A DNA stretch of 64,000 nt from Brevibacterium pigmentatum (GTDB lineage Bacteria; Actinomycetota; Actinomycetes; Actinomycetales; Brevibacteriaceae): the NCBI RefSeq assembly GCF_011617465.1, contig NZ_CP050153.1, positions 434,001 to 498,000 of the forward strand, read 5' to 3'. This document shows positions 47,849 through 55,538 of the stretch, piece after piece. The notes beneath the pieces were generated by a model. It was not told the origin of the DNA. It searched no databases and was given only the letters and a program-made list of their open reading frames with translations. Each line of letters starts with the position of its first letter. The stretch's first letter is position 1. A program made the translations under genes and the position numbers.

Positions 47849-47907
47849 TTACTACCTGGCGGCGGCCCAGCAACCTCGCGCGAGGTTGCTGGGCCGCCGT
47901 CAGGTAT
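47846..47907 (+). repeat. 56-bp palindrome, copy 3 (slightly decayed)
   Basis: The core begins three bases (TTA) after the TAA stop of the second CNNM gene. It has one G-T pair in the outer stem (CTACCTGGCGG against CCGTCAGG) and its last base is T instead of G; the centre CCTCGCGCGAGG equals copy 1. Confidence 0.9.
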
Positions 47908-47922
47908 GTCTGAGCCAGGACA

Positions 47923-47936
47923 TGATGCATGCATCA
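47923..47936. promoter_or_regulatory. TGATGCATGCATCA operator candidate of the GntR gene
   Basis: This perfect 14-bp palindrome, followed by ATGTATGTAT, lies about 27 bases before the GntR start and overlaps the -35 region. An extended -10, TGTTATCGT (47948-47956), ends six bases before the GTG, so the regulator mRNA is probably leaderless and the site suits autoregulation. Confidence 0.55.
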
Positions 47937-47962
47937 ATGTATGTATCTGTTATCGTGGGCCC

Positions 47963-48634
47963 GTGAATGATTTGCTGACACTGCCCTGGCAACGCATCGA
48001 CGACTCCGCTCCGATCGCCGTTCGGATGGCCGCGGCGACCGCCCGGGAGATCATCGAAGGCCGACACGAACCCGGCGACCTCCTCATCGAGTCCGACCTC
48101 GCCGCCGCGCACAACGCCAGTCGCACCCCCGCCCGGGAGGCGATGCTCCAGCTCGAACGTTGGCGCCTCGTCCGCCTCGTCCCCAAGAAGGGCGCGCTCG
48201 TGACCACCGTGACGGGCAAGGAGCGCCGCGACCTGCTCGCCGTGCGCTCGATGTTCGAGATCGACGCCGTCGAGACACTGTCCGACAGCGGCGACCTCAC
48301 CGCTCTGGCCGCCGATCTGCGCACCCTGCTCGGCGAGCAGAGGAAGGCTCTTGACGCGGGCGATCCGCTCGGCTTCGCCAGCGCCGACTACGCCTTCCAC
48401 GCCCGCCTGATCCGCAGCGGCGACAACGCCATCGTCACCGAGATGCTCACCACCATGGGCCCGCGCCTGGCCCGCCTGACCTTCCAGGTCGCCATCGACG
48501 CGCCGCACACCCTCGACACGCTCCTGACCGAGCACGAAACTCTCACCGACCGCGCCGAGTCGGGCGACGCAGAAGGCTTCGCCCGACTCGTCCGCGCCCA
48601 CATCGAAGGCTCCCACTTCCCGCAGTCCCGCTGA
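47963..48634 (+). CDS. GntR-family regulator, FadR/FCD subgroup
   Basis: This 223-residue regulator has an N-terminal winged helix (VRMAAATAREIIEGRHEPGD, then ESDLAAAHNASRTPAREAML) and an all-helical FCD effector domain (RRDLLAVRSMFEIDAVETL to HFPQSR) with conserved Asp/His positions for a metal-bound carboxylate ligand. GTG 47963 is used because it fits the domain start and the promoter. It is eight bases upstream of an MFS transporter gene and probably controls it in response to the transported molecule. Confidence 0.92.
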   Translation: MNDLLTLPWQRIDDSAPIAVRMAAATAREIIEGRHEPGDLLIESDLAAAHNASRTPAREAMLQLERWRLVRLVPKKGALVTTVTGKERRDLLAVRSMFEIDAVETLSDSGDLTALAADLRTLLGEQRKALDAGDPLGFASADYAFHARLIRSGDNAIVTEMLTTMGPRLARLTFQVAIDAPHTLDTLLTEHETLTDRAESGDAEGFARLVRAHIEGSHFPQSR

Positions 48635-48642
48635 GGAGGACC

Positions 48643-50001
48643 ATGACCGCTTACCCCTCGACCTCCACGACCGTCACCGCCGTCGAGACAGTCCCCACCG
48701 GGGACAGGAATACCCGCACCGAGGCGGCCCCCGCCACGGGCGTGGAAACGCAGGTTCCGAACCCTGCCCGGTCCCGCCTCGGCGAGGTGGATCCCGATCG
48801 TGGGCCGGAACGGCGACGGCGGGCGCGGGCGTGGCTGATGGTGGCCCCGGCGATGTTCCTGCTCGCATGGGGCGGCAATCATTTCACCCCGCTCGTGCAC
48901 ATGTATGAGGAGGACGGCGGCTACGCCATCTGGCAGGCGAACCTGCTGCTGGGCATGTACGTGGGCGGACTCATTCCGGGACTGTTGGTCGCCTCGGCGC
49001 TGTCGGATCGGCATGGACGCAAACCTGTCCTCATCGCCGGATCGCTCGCCGCGATCGCCGGCAGTCTCGGGCTCGGGATCGGTTTCGATCTGTTCTGGCT
49101 GCTCTGCCTGGGTCGGGTGCTCGCGGGGATCGGCGTCGGGGTGGCGATGTCGGTGGGCACGAGCTGGATCAAGGAGCTCTCGGCCCCGCCGTTCGATCAC
49201 CAGGCCGGAATCACCGCTGGTGCCCGGCGTCCTTCACTGACTCTGACTTTGGGGTTTGCCATGGGCGCGGCGGTCACCGGGTGCCTGGCCCAATGGGGAC
49301 CGGTGCCCGAAGTCGTGCCCTACGCCGTGCACGGAGTGCTCAATATCGCCGCACTGATCCTGGTGATCTTCGCGCCGGAATCGATGCCTCGCGACCAACG
49401 GGCAGCAGGCCATTGGTGGCACGGTCTGCGCGTTCCGCTCGTCGCGCATCGGACGTTCCTGCGACTGATCGTGCCGGCCGCGCCCTGGGTGTTCGGTGCC
49501 GCCGGGGTCGCCTATGCCGTGATGCCGGCGATCGTGCAGGGAGAGCTGGGGGAGTGGACGACGATGTACGCCACGGTGCTCACCGTCGTCACGCTCGGAG
49601 CCGGTGCGCTGGTGCAGAACATCGTGCCGTGGATCAACCGGCTGACCGGCGGGCGGGCGCTCGTCGTCGGACTGGCGCTGATGACCGTGGGGATGGGGCT
49701 CGGGGCGGTGGCCGCAGCTCTGGCGGACCCGATCCTCGCGTTCATCGTGGCGATCGTGCTCGGTGTCGCCTACGGAATCTGTGTGGTCTCGGGGCTCATC
49801 ATCGTCCAGGCCATCGCCGCACCGCAGGAGCTCGCCGGCATCACCGGGGTCTACTATTCGCTGGCGTACTCCGGGTTCCTGCTGCCCACGGTGCTCGCCG
49901 CCTTACTGCCCGTGCTGTCATACTCGGTGTCCTTGGCGGCCGTGGCCGTCATCTGCCTAGTCTGCCTCTCAGCAGTCGCCATATCCACCGAACACCCCTA
50001 A
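48643..50001 (+). CDS. MFS transporter under the GntR regulator
   Basis: This 452-residue membrane protein has a polar N-terminal extension of about 60 residues and twelve hydrophobic segments. The major-facilitator loop between helices 2 and 3 reads LVASALSDRHGRKPVLIAGS, and GRVLAGIGVGVAMSVGTSWI follows in helix 4. Substrate is unknown; drug or metabolite export are both possible. GAGGA precedes the ATG, and the start is eight bases from the GntR stop, so the two genes are one operon. The TAA stop is part of the junction with palindrome copy 4. Confidence 0.88.
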   Translation: MTAYPSTSTTVTAVETVPTGDRNTRTEAAPATGVETQVPNPARSRLGEVDPDRGPERRRRARAWLMVAPAMFLLAWGGNHFTPLVHMYEEDGGYAIWQANLLLGMYVGGLIPGLLVASALSDRHGRKPVLIAGSLAAIAGSLGLGIGFDLFWLLCLGRVLAGIGVGVAMSVGTSWIKELSAPPFDHQAGITAGARRPSLTLTLGFAMGAAVTGCLAQWGPVPEVVPYAVHGVLNIAALILVIFAPESMPRDQRAAGHWWHGLRVPLVAHRTFLRLIVPAAPWVFGAAGVAYAVMPAIVQGELGEWTTMYATVLTVVTLGAGALVQNIVPWINRLTGGRALVVGLALMTVGMGLGAVAAALADPILAFIVAIVLGVAYGICVVSGLIIVQAIAAPQELAGITGVYYSLAYSGFLLPTVLAALLPVLSYSVSLAAVAVICLVCLSAVAISTEHP

Positions 50002-50060
50002 TTGCTACCTGACGGCGGCCCAGCAACCTGGCGCCAGGTTGCTGGGCCGCCGTCAGGTAG
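50000..50060 (+). repeat. 56-bp palindrome, copy 4 (compensated centre)
   Basis: A perfect palindrome whose centre reads CCTGGCGCCAGG; relative to copy 1 both sides of the same base pair have changed, so pairing is kept. The core begins three bases (TTG) after the TAA stop of the MFS gene. Confidence 0.95.
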
Positions 50061-50147
50061 TACGGGGGAGGGGGAGCGCGCGGAATATCTGGGGTGGTCG
50101 GCCTGTTCCGTCTGCGTACACGAAGAATCGAAGCGAAAGAACTGCTG

Positions 50148-50828
50148 ATGAGTACTGTTGTCATTGTCGGAGCGGGATCGGGACTGGGTCTGAGCGTGGC
50201 TCAGGCATTCGGAGCGAAAGGCTTCGACGTTGCCCTCGTCGCCCGCAACAAAGACCATCTCGACGACATGAACTCCGCACTGGCGAACAGCAACATCACC
50301 TCTCGCGGCTTCGTCGCCGACGTCACGGATGAGTCCCAGATCGCCGCGGCATTCGCACAGGTGCGCGAGGTCTTCGGCCAGGTCGACGTGCTCGTCTACA
50401 ACGCAGGAGTCATCGCTGCGGTCTCCGCTGCCGAAGCCACGGCCGAACTCACCAATAAGCACCTGCAGGTCAACATCATCGGTGCGATCGCCAGCGCCCA
50501 GCAGGTCATCCCCGACATGGTGGAACGAGGACAGGGCGCGATCTTCTTCACCGGTGGTGGCTCCTCGGAACTGACCGCCACCCCGATGCTCACGACCCTG
50601 TCCATCGGCAAGTCCGGTCTGCGCAGCTACGCACGCTGCCTGCATGAGGACCTCAAGGACAAGGGCGTCTATGCGGGAATGGTCTCGATCTCCGGAGTCA
50701 TCGAACCCGGCACCGCATTCGACCCGGACGTCATTGCCCGCGAGTATGTCGACATGTTCGACAAGCGCGATACCGTCGAACGCTTCTTCACCGGTCGGCC
50801 AGCCGAGGCGACCAGACCCGCCGACTGA
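50148..50828 (+). CDS. SDR-family protein lacking the catalytic tyrosine
   Basis: This 226-residue protein starts STVVIVGAGSGLGLSVAQAF (GxxxGxG nucleotide motif) and has LVYNAGVIAA (NAG) and the Ser in FFTGGGSSEL. Where the family has Tyr-x-x-x-Lys it reads LSIGK, so the catalytic Tyr is replaced by Leu while the Lys remains. Such members may bind a dinucleotide without normal dehydrogenase activity. The C-terminus ends PAEATRPAD; a 27-base repeat of this end follows out of frame, so the tail may have been shortened by a one-base insertion. The ATG has only a weak AGCGAAAGA ribosome binding site. Confidence 0.82.
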   Translation: MSTVVIVGAGSGLGLSVAQAFGAKGFDVALVARNKDHLDDMNSALANSNITSRGFVADVTDESQIAAAFAQVREVFGQVDVLVYNAGVIAAVSAAEATAELTNKHLQVNIIGAIASAQQVIPDMVERGQGAIFFTGGGSSELTATPMLTTLSIGKSGLRSYARCLHEDLKDKGVYAGMVSISGVIEPGTAFDPDVIAREYVDMFDKRDTVERFFTGRPAEATRPAD

Positions 50829-50967
50829 GCCCGCCGAGGCGATCAAACCCGCCGACGCGCCCGAGTCTGCCGAGACGCCCGCGTCTGGGCGCTGATGCCG
50901 CTGTCTGGAGATTAACCTCGAGTCCTAAAATGAGAGTATCCGTCAACTACTGATAAGGATCGACTAC

Positions 50968-52674
50968 ATGCCCGGCAAGACACGCCACCAATCGCCAGCC
51001 GTCAACGCGTTCATCGACATCATGGGGCCACGCCACGTCCTCACTTCTGCGCGGGCGACCGCGCCGTACGCCAAGGGCAACCGCTTCGGCGGCGGCAACG
51101 TGCTGGCCGTGCTGCGACCGGGCAGCCTCGTCGACATGTGGCGGGCCCTGCAGGTCTGCGTCGACAACGACCTCATCGTCATCCCGCAGTCGGCCAACAC
51201 CGGCCTGACCGGCGGCTCCGGGCCCGGCGCGCAGGACTACGACCGCCCGATCGTCATCATCTCGACCCTGCGGATCAATCAAATCTACCTCATCAATGAC
51301 GCCCACGAAGCGATCTGCCTGGCCGGATCCACCCTGTACGAACTCGACGAGGCGCTCGCCCCGTTCCACCGCGAGCCCCACTCTGTCATCGGCTCGTCCT
51401 CGATCGGAGCCTCCGTCATCGGCGGCATCGCGAATAACTCCGGCGGCTCCCAGATCCGCAAGGGCCCGGCGTTCACGAAGCACGCGATCTTCGCCCGCGT
51501 CAACGAGGCGGGGCGGCTCGAACTCGTCAACCACCTCGGCGTGGAGCTCGGTGACGACCCCGCCCACATCCTCGACAAACTCCAGCGCGGAGACTGGGAC
51601 CCGGCCAAGGTCACGCCCGCCCCGGAGGACACGACGGAGACCGAATACGGTGAGCAGGTCCGCAAGATCGTCGATTCCCCGGCTCGATACAACGCGAACT
51701 CCGACTACCTGTACGAGGCCTCCGGTTCGGCCGGAAAGCTCATGGTCTTCGCCGTGCGCACCCGCACCTTCCCGAAGGAGGAGGGAGCGACGACGTTCTA
51801 CGTCGGCACCAACAGCCCGGTCGAACTCGAGGACCTGCGCCGGGCGATCCTCACCTCGGACATGCCGCTGCCGATCTCGGGCGAATACATGGGCCGCCCC
51901 TCGTTCGATCTCGCCGAGAAGTTCGGCAAGGACACGTTCGTCTCGATCAAGCACGCCGGCAGCCGCGAGCAGATCAAGTTGTTCGCATTGAAGAACTGGG
52001 CCAATGGCGTGTTCGCGAAGCTGCCGTTCTTCGGCGAGACCGTCGCCGACACGATCGCGCAGAACGCGTTCGGCCTGCTGCCGCAGCAGCTGCCTAAGCG
52101 GATGCTCGAGTACCGCGACCGGTTCGAGCATCATCTTCTCCTCGTTGTCAGCGCCGAGGAGAAGGCGCGGATGGGTCGATTCCTCGACGATTTCTTCGCC
52201 GAGGATGCCCACCACGGTGATTATTTCGTGTGCAGTGCCGATGAAGCGCAGTCCGCGATGCTCCACCGCTTCGGTGCCGCGAGTGCCGCGACCCGGTACT
52301 TCAACCTCAACCGCGAGGACTCCTCGGACATGATCACCTTCGACGTGGCGCTGCGCCGCGATGACGATGATTGGCTCGAGGTGCTGCCGGACGAGATCGC
52401 CGACCAGCTGCACATCAGCTCCTACTACGGTCACTTCTTCTGCCACGTCCTCCACCAGGATCATGTGGCGAAGAAGGGGGTCGACACTGTGGCGCTGAAG
52501 AAGCAGATGACCGAGCTGCTCGAGGCTCGCGGCGCTGCGGTGCCCGCCGAACACAATTACGGCAGGCTCTACTCGGTGCCGCCGGAGATGGAAGCGCACT
52601 TCAAAGACCTCGACCCGCACAACGTCTTCAACGCCGGAGTCGGCGAGACGTCTGCGAAGAAGGACTGGGCGTGA
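50968..52674 (+). CDS. dld: Quinone-dependent D-lactate dehydrogenase
   Basis: This 568-residue FAD enzyme oxidises D-lactate to pyruvate and passes electrons to the quinone pool at the membrane surface. It matches E. coli Dld in size and order: the FAD domain (IVIPQSANTGLTGGSGPG, then IGSSSIGASVIGGIANNSGG), GEYMGRPSFDLAEKFGKDT in the membrane-binding region, and C-terminal AEHNYGRLYSVPPEMEAHF. It has a plausible TAAAAT -10 near 50926 and AAGGA before the ATG. No lactate permease or regulator is adjacent. Confidence 0.94.
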   Translation: MPGKTRHQSPAVNAFIDIMGPRHVLTSARATAPYAKGNRFGGGNVLAVLRPGSLVDMWRALQVCVDNDLIVIPQSANTGLTGGSGPGAQDYDRPIVIISTLRINQIYLINDAHEAICLAGSTLYELDEALAPFHREPHSVIGSSSIGASVIGGIANNSGGSQIRKGPAFTKHAIFARVNEAGRLELVNHLGVELGDDPAHILDKLQRGDWDPAKVTPAPEDTTETEYGEQVRKIVDSPARYNANSDYLYEASGSAGKLMVFAVRTRTFPKEEGATTFYVGTNSPVELEDLRRAILTSDMPLPISGEYMGRPSFDLAEKFGKDTFVSIKHAGSREQIKLFALKNWANGVFAKLPFFGETVADTIAQNAFGLLPQQLPKRMLEYRDRFEHHLLLVVSAEEKARMGRFLDDFFAEDAHHGDYFVCSADEAQSAMLHRFGAASAATRYFNLNREDSSDMITFDVALRRDDDDWLEVLPDEIADQLHISSYYGHFFCHVLHQDHVAKKGVDTVALKKQMTELLEARGAAVPAEHNYGRLYSVPPEMEAHFKDLDPHNVFNAGVGETSAKKDWA

Positions 52675-52724
52675 ATATCTCGGATCCCGTAATCTTGGTG
52701 GAGGCTCAGTACTGAGAAAGCAAT

Positions 52725-52773
52725 GGCCCCGGTGATTTGGTCGATTTTTCAGACCAGGGATCATTCCGGGGCT
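52725..52773. terminator. Terminator between dld and the convergent membrane protein
   Basis: GGCCCCGGTGAT and ATCATTCCGGGGC close a long hairpin with an inner GGTC/GACC stem, followed by TTTCG on the + strand. It can serve both convergent genes. Confidence 0.75.
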
Positions 52774-52799
52774 TTCGCTCTCCAGTTTAGTGCAATGAC

Positions 52800-53375
52800 T
52801 CAGTCCTCGTCCTCAATGGAGTCGGCAGCGGCCGCCTCGGCGCGAGCCTGCTTGGATTTGCGCACCCGGGAGGCCGTCATGATGGTCAGCGCGATGATGA
52901 AACCGATCGCTGCGCCGATCACGATGGAGTAGGTGCTGGACGGGGCGCCGGGCATCGCACGATTGCCCATGCCGGCGTCGATGAGCGGGTAGCCGTTGCT
53001 CATGTGGAAGACGACGGCGGCGAGCCAGGCGAGGGTGAATACGCCCCCGATGACGTTGGATATGATCAGTCGCTTCGGCGAGACGCGGGACATGGCCATC
53101 GAAAAGTCCACATTCTCGCGCCTGCAGTATGCCGAGATGGCCACTCCGCTCACGCCGGAGGCCAGGACGATGAGTGCTGACCACAAGCCAGCTCCGAGAA
53201 CGGCAAAGGCGAGTGCGAGCGTGAAGAACGCATACGTGGAGAAGATCGAGCCGAAGGTATAGGCCCGCAGAATGACGTCGCGTTCGCGTTCATCGCCCAT
53301 CGAGGGGTCGTCGAAGCCGGCGATTCGATCGGCAAAGGCGTTGGGTCGATTCTTTTTGTCACTGACGTTGTTCAT
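52800..53375 (-). CDS. Four-helix membrane protein partnered with an XRE regulator
   Basis: I do not recognise a named family for this 191-residue protein, although it resembles DUF2178-like proteins. It has a polar N-terminus, four hydrophobic segments (for example TYAFFTLALAFAVLGAGLW and IVIGAAIGFIIALTIMTAS) and a charged C-terminus (KSKQARAEAAAADSIEDED). Its ATG overlaps the stop of the small XRE regulator gene (ATGA). Such regulator/membrane-protein pairs are common in Gram-positive genomes and are often autoregulated; the function is unknown. Confidence 0.8.
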   Translation of the reverse strand: MNNVSDKKNRPNAFADRIAGFDDPSMGDERERDVILRAYTFGSIFSTYAFFTLALAFAVLGAGLWSALIVLASGVSGVAISAYCRRENVDFSMAMSRVSPKRLIISNVIGGVFTLAWLAAVVFHMSNGYPLIDAGMGNRAMPGAPSSTYSIVIGAAIGFIIALTIMTASRVRKSKQARAEAAAADSIEDED

Positions 53376-53584
53376 GGGGATTCCTCCTGGAGCGAGAAGA
53401 TCTCTTCGACTGTCGTGTTCAAGGCCCGGGCGATGCGCAGCGCCAGATACACGCTGGGGGCGTAGTCGCCGCGCTCGGTCGCGATGATCGTCTGCCGCGA
53501 CACCCCGGTGAGCTGGGCTAACTGTGCCTGCGTCAGCCCCGCAGCCTTGCGAACCTGTTTGAGGTCCGAGGTTTGAACTTCCAT
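53372..53584 (-). CDS. Small XRE-family DNA-binding protein
   Basis: This 70-residue protein is essentially one helix-turn-helix domain: LKQVRKAAGLTQAQLAQLTG, then VSRQTIIATERGDYAPSVYL and ALRIARALNTTVEEIFSL. This is the YozG/PBSX-repressor-like group. ATG 53584 is used because AAGGA lies six bases upstream; an earlier in-frame ATG would place the start inside the operator. It is the first gene of a two-gene operon and is preceded by several TTGACATC half-sites. Confidence 0.9.
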   Translation of the reverse strand: MEVQTSDLKQVRKAAGLTQAQLAQLTGVSRQTIIATERGDYAPSVYLALRIARALNTTVEEIFSLQEESP

Positions 53585-53592
53585 ACCGTTCC

Positions 53593-53664
53593 TTGATGTC
53601 AACTTCTCTTTACATCAACAAGTAAAGCATGTTTGACATCACGATGTCAATGATCTTTGACATC
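53593..53664. promoter_or_regulatory. Operator array with TTGACATC half-sites
   Basis: GATGTCAA occurs at 53595, a perfect TTGACATC-AC-GATGTCAA inverted repeat at 53633-53650, another TTGACATC at 53657, and a weaker TTTACATCAA in between. They cover the promoter region of the XRE operon and are the likely autoregulatory sites. The region is AT-rich compared with its surroundings. Confidence 0.65.
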
Positions 53665-53773
53665 GCCGAGGCGACCCTGCGGTTCCGCGATCCGCGGGCT
53701 CGCGATCGGGCCACCGCGGCCGTGCTGGGTGGGTGCAACGTCGTGTCCTCCGCGTGCAACCCCTCGCAAACGC

Positions 53774-53803
53774 GAAAACACCCCGCCGCAACGGGGTGTT
53801 TTC
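53774..53803. terminator. Bidirectional terminator downstream of the MFS gene
   Basis: AAAACACCCCG and CGGGGTGTTTT pair perfectly around CCGCAA, with runs of A and T on the two sides. It lies 170 bases after the minus-strand MFS gene. Apart from this and the operator array I see no gene in the roughly 390-base gap, though two CGCCGAGGCG motifs occur (53661 and about 53910). Confidence 0.85.
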
Positions 53804-53973
53804 TCGCTATGGGTGGTGGATGGCCAGCCGGCGGTGCGAAGAGAGGCTACCGCGAGGGTGTGCTACTAACGGTGACGGATGCTCGCCGAGGTCGACGCTG
53901 CAGCGTTCGCCGAGGCGACCGCCGGTCGCCGCATCGACCTCACCGGCCGCCGCAACACTCGCCCACCGCCGAC

Positions 53974-55215
53974 CTACGACTCCACAACCTTCTCGCGTCG
54001 GCGGTCCTTTTCCAGACGGGCTTCGTGGCTCGAACGCTTGGGGTTCAAAAGCTTGAGCAGCGACAGCGCGATGATCGCTCCCAGCACTGCGCAGCCGGCG
54101 GGCAGAAGCATCGCGGTCTTCGCATCGAAGGCGTCGATGATGTTGCCGGCGACGGCCGAACCGAAGGCGACGCCGAAGCCCAGCGAGGTGCCCAACCAGG
54201 CGAACGCCTCGGTGAGCCTGCGCGGGGGAGCGAGCTGCTCGATGACGGAATTCGCGCCGATGAGGCTCGGTGCGATCGCGGATCCGACGACGATGAGGAT
54301 GATGCCGTAGGTGATCATCGAGTTGGCCAGCAGCATCAGGCATGCGCCCACGGCCAGAGCGGACACGGCCACGCCGAAGCGGTGATGGACGGCGGCCTGC
54401 CAGTTCCGAGCCCCGTACAGCGCGCCGGAGACCAGTGATCCCAGCGCCAGGCACGACAGCAGCACACCGGCAGAGGACTTCACGCCGAGTTCGTCGGCGA
54501 AGGCGACGGCGATGACGTCGATGGCACCGAAGTTCACGCCGAGGAAGATGTTGACGACGATGATCGCGAAGATGCCCGGGTTCGAGAACACGTGGCCCTT
54601 CGCCTCGGTGGTCCGCTCCACCGGCGGCGGTTCGGTCGACTTCTGGATGTAGAGCAGCAGCGAGCCGACGCCGACGGTGACCATCGACAGGATGATTCCC
54701 GCCGGCGGCCACACGGCGGTGGCGAGCACCGTGGCCAGCACCGGCCCGGAGACGAACATCAGCTCATCGGCGACCGATTCCCAGGAGAACGCGGTCTGCA
54801 GCTTCTTCGGGGTGTCGACGATATGCGACCAGCGCGAACGCACGAGCGAACCGACGGAGCCGACGGTGGCGCCGCCGATGCCGGCGAAGACGAAGACGAA
54901 TCCCGTCCACCATTCCTCGTACACGGAGACGATGAGCAGCGCCAACGCGATGAGGTGGGTGATGACGATGGGCACCATGACCTTCGCCTGGCCGAGGCGG
55001 TCGACGAGGCGAGCGATCCCGGGGCCGGCAAGTGCCTGGACGATCATGTAGACGGCGGAGACGATGCCCGCCATGCCGTATGACCCGGTCACGCCCTGGA
55101 TGAAGAGGACGATTCCCAGCCCCAGCACTGCGATGGGCATCCGGGCGACGAGACCGGCCAAGGAGAACTTGAGAGCACCGGGAAGCGACAGAATTTCCCG
55201 ATAGTTATTGAACAC
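53974..55215 (-). CDS. MFS transporter
   Basis: This 413-residue membrane protein has twelve hydrophobic segments and a short basic C-terminal tail (ARLEKDRRREKVVES). The loop after helix 2 reads ARLVDRLGQAKVMV, a weak form of the major-facilitator motif, and SLVRSRWSHIVDTPKKLQTA is in the loop between helices 4 and 5. It resembles poorly characterised YcaD/YfcJ-type actinobacterial exporters. It stands alone; the gene upstream is divergent. Substrate unknown. Confidence 0.86.
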   Translation of the reverse strand: MFNNYREILSLPGALKFSLAGLVARMPIAVLGLGIVLFIQGVTGSYGMAGIVSAVYMIVQALAGPGIARLVDRLGQAKVMVPIVITHLIALALLIVSVYEEWWTGFVFVFAGIGGATVGSVGSLVRSRWSHIVDTPKKLQTAFSWESVADELMFVSGPVLATVLATAVWPPAGIILSMVTVGVGSLLLYIQKSTEPPPVERTTEAKGHVFSNPGIFAIIVVNIFLGVNFGAIDVIAVAFADELGVKSSAGVLLSCLALGSLVSGALYGARNWQAAVHHRFGVAVSALAVGACLMLLANSMITYGIILIVVGSAIAPSLIGANSVIEQLAPPRRLTEAFAWLGTSLGFGVAFGSAVAGNIIDAFDAKTAMLLPAGCAVLGAIIALSLLKLLNPKRSSHEARLEKDRRREKVVES

Positions 55216-55538
55216 CAGGAAAGTCTACCGAGCGCCCCGAACGACAGCCAGACGAATTCTGCGTTATTCCTGGTGAATCCCCTCACCTCGACCCCGGGGG
55301 TCATCAGTGGGTAACGAACCGGTATCAGTCCCGGTCCACCCGGTCGAAACCGGGGATCTTCGCGTCTGACAAGGCAGAACACCTCGCCGATGCGGCTCTG
55401 CCCTCCCGTCCGCCCCCGCGCTTGGGCGCGGGGTGAGCCGCGCAGCTGAGAAACGAGTCACCTCTGTCGCTATACAATGAGCGGGATTGCCCAATGACCC
55501 CGGCGCCCGGCGCCGACCGCTCAAACCCCGGAGTGCCG
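55216..55538. other. Divergent intergenic region, 323 bp
   Basis: This gap lies between the MFS gene (minus) and the LCP gene (plus). TATACA at 55471-55476 is a good -10 for the LCP gene, giving a start near 55483, and a GCGCCCGGCGCC palindrome stands at about 55502. I see no small gene or strong operator for the MFS gene. Confidence 0.4.

Noticed and set aside
35168-50060. Reading the four 56-bp palindromes as a CRISPR array
   Set aside because: Copies are kilobases apart with complete genes between them and no cas genes.
53629-54438. Plus-strand frame across the terminator into the MFS gene
   Set aside because: It crosses a strong bidirectional terminator and is antisense to a clear transporter gene.
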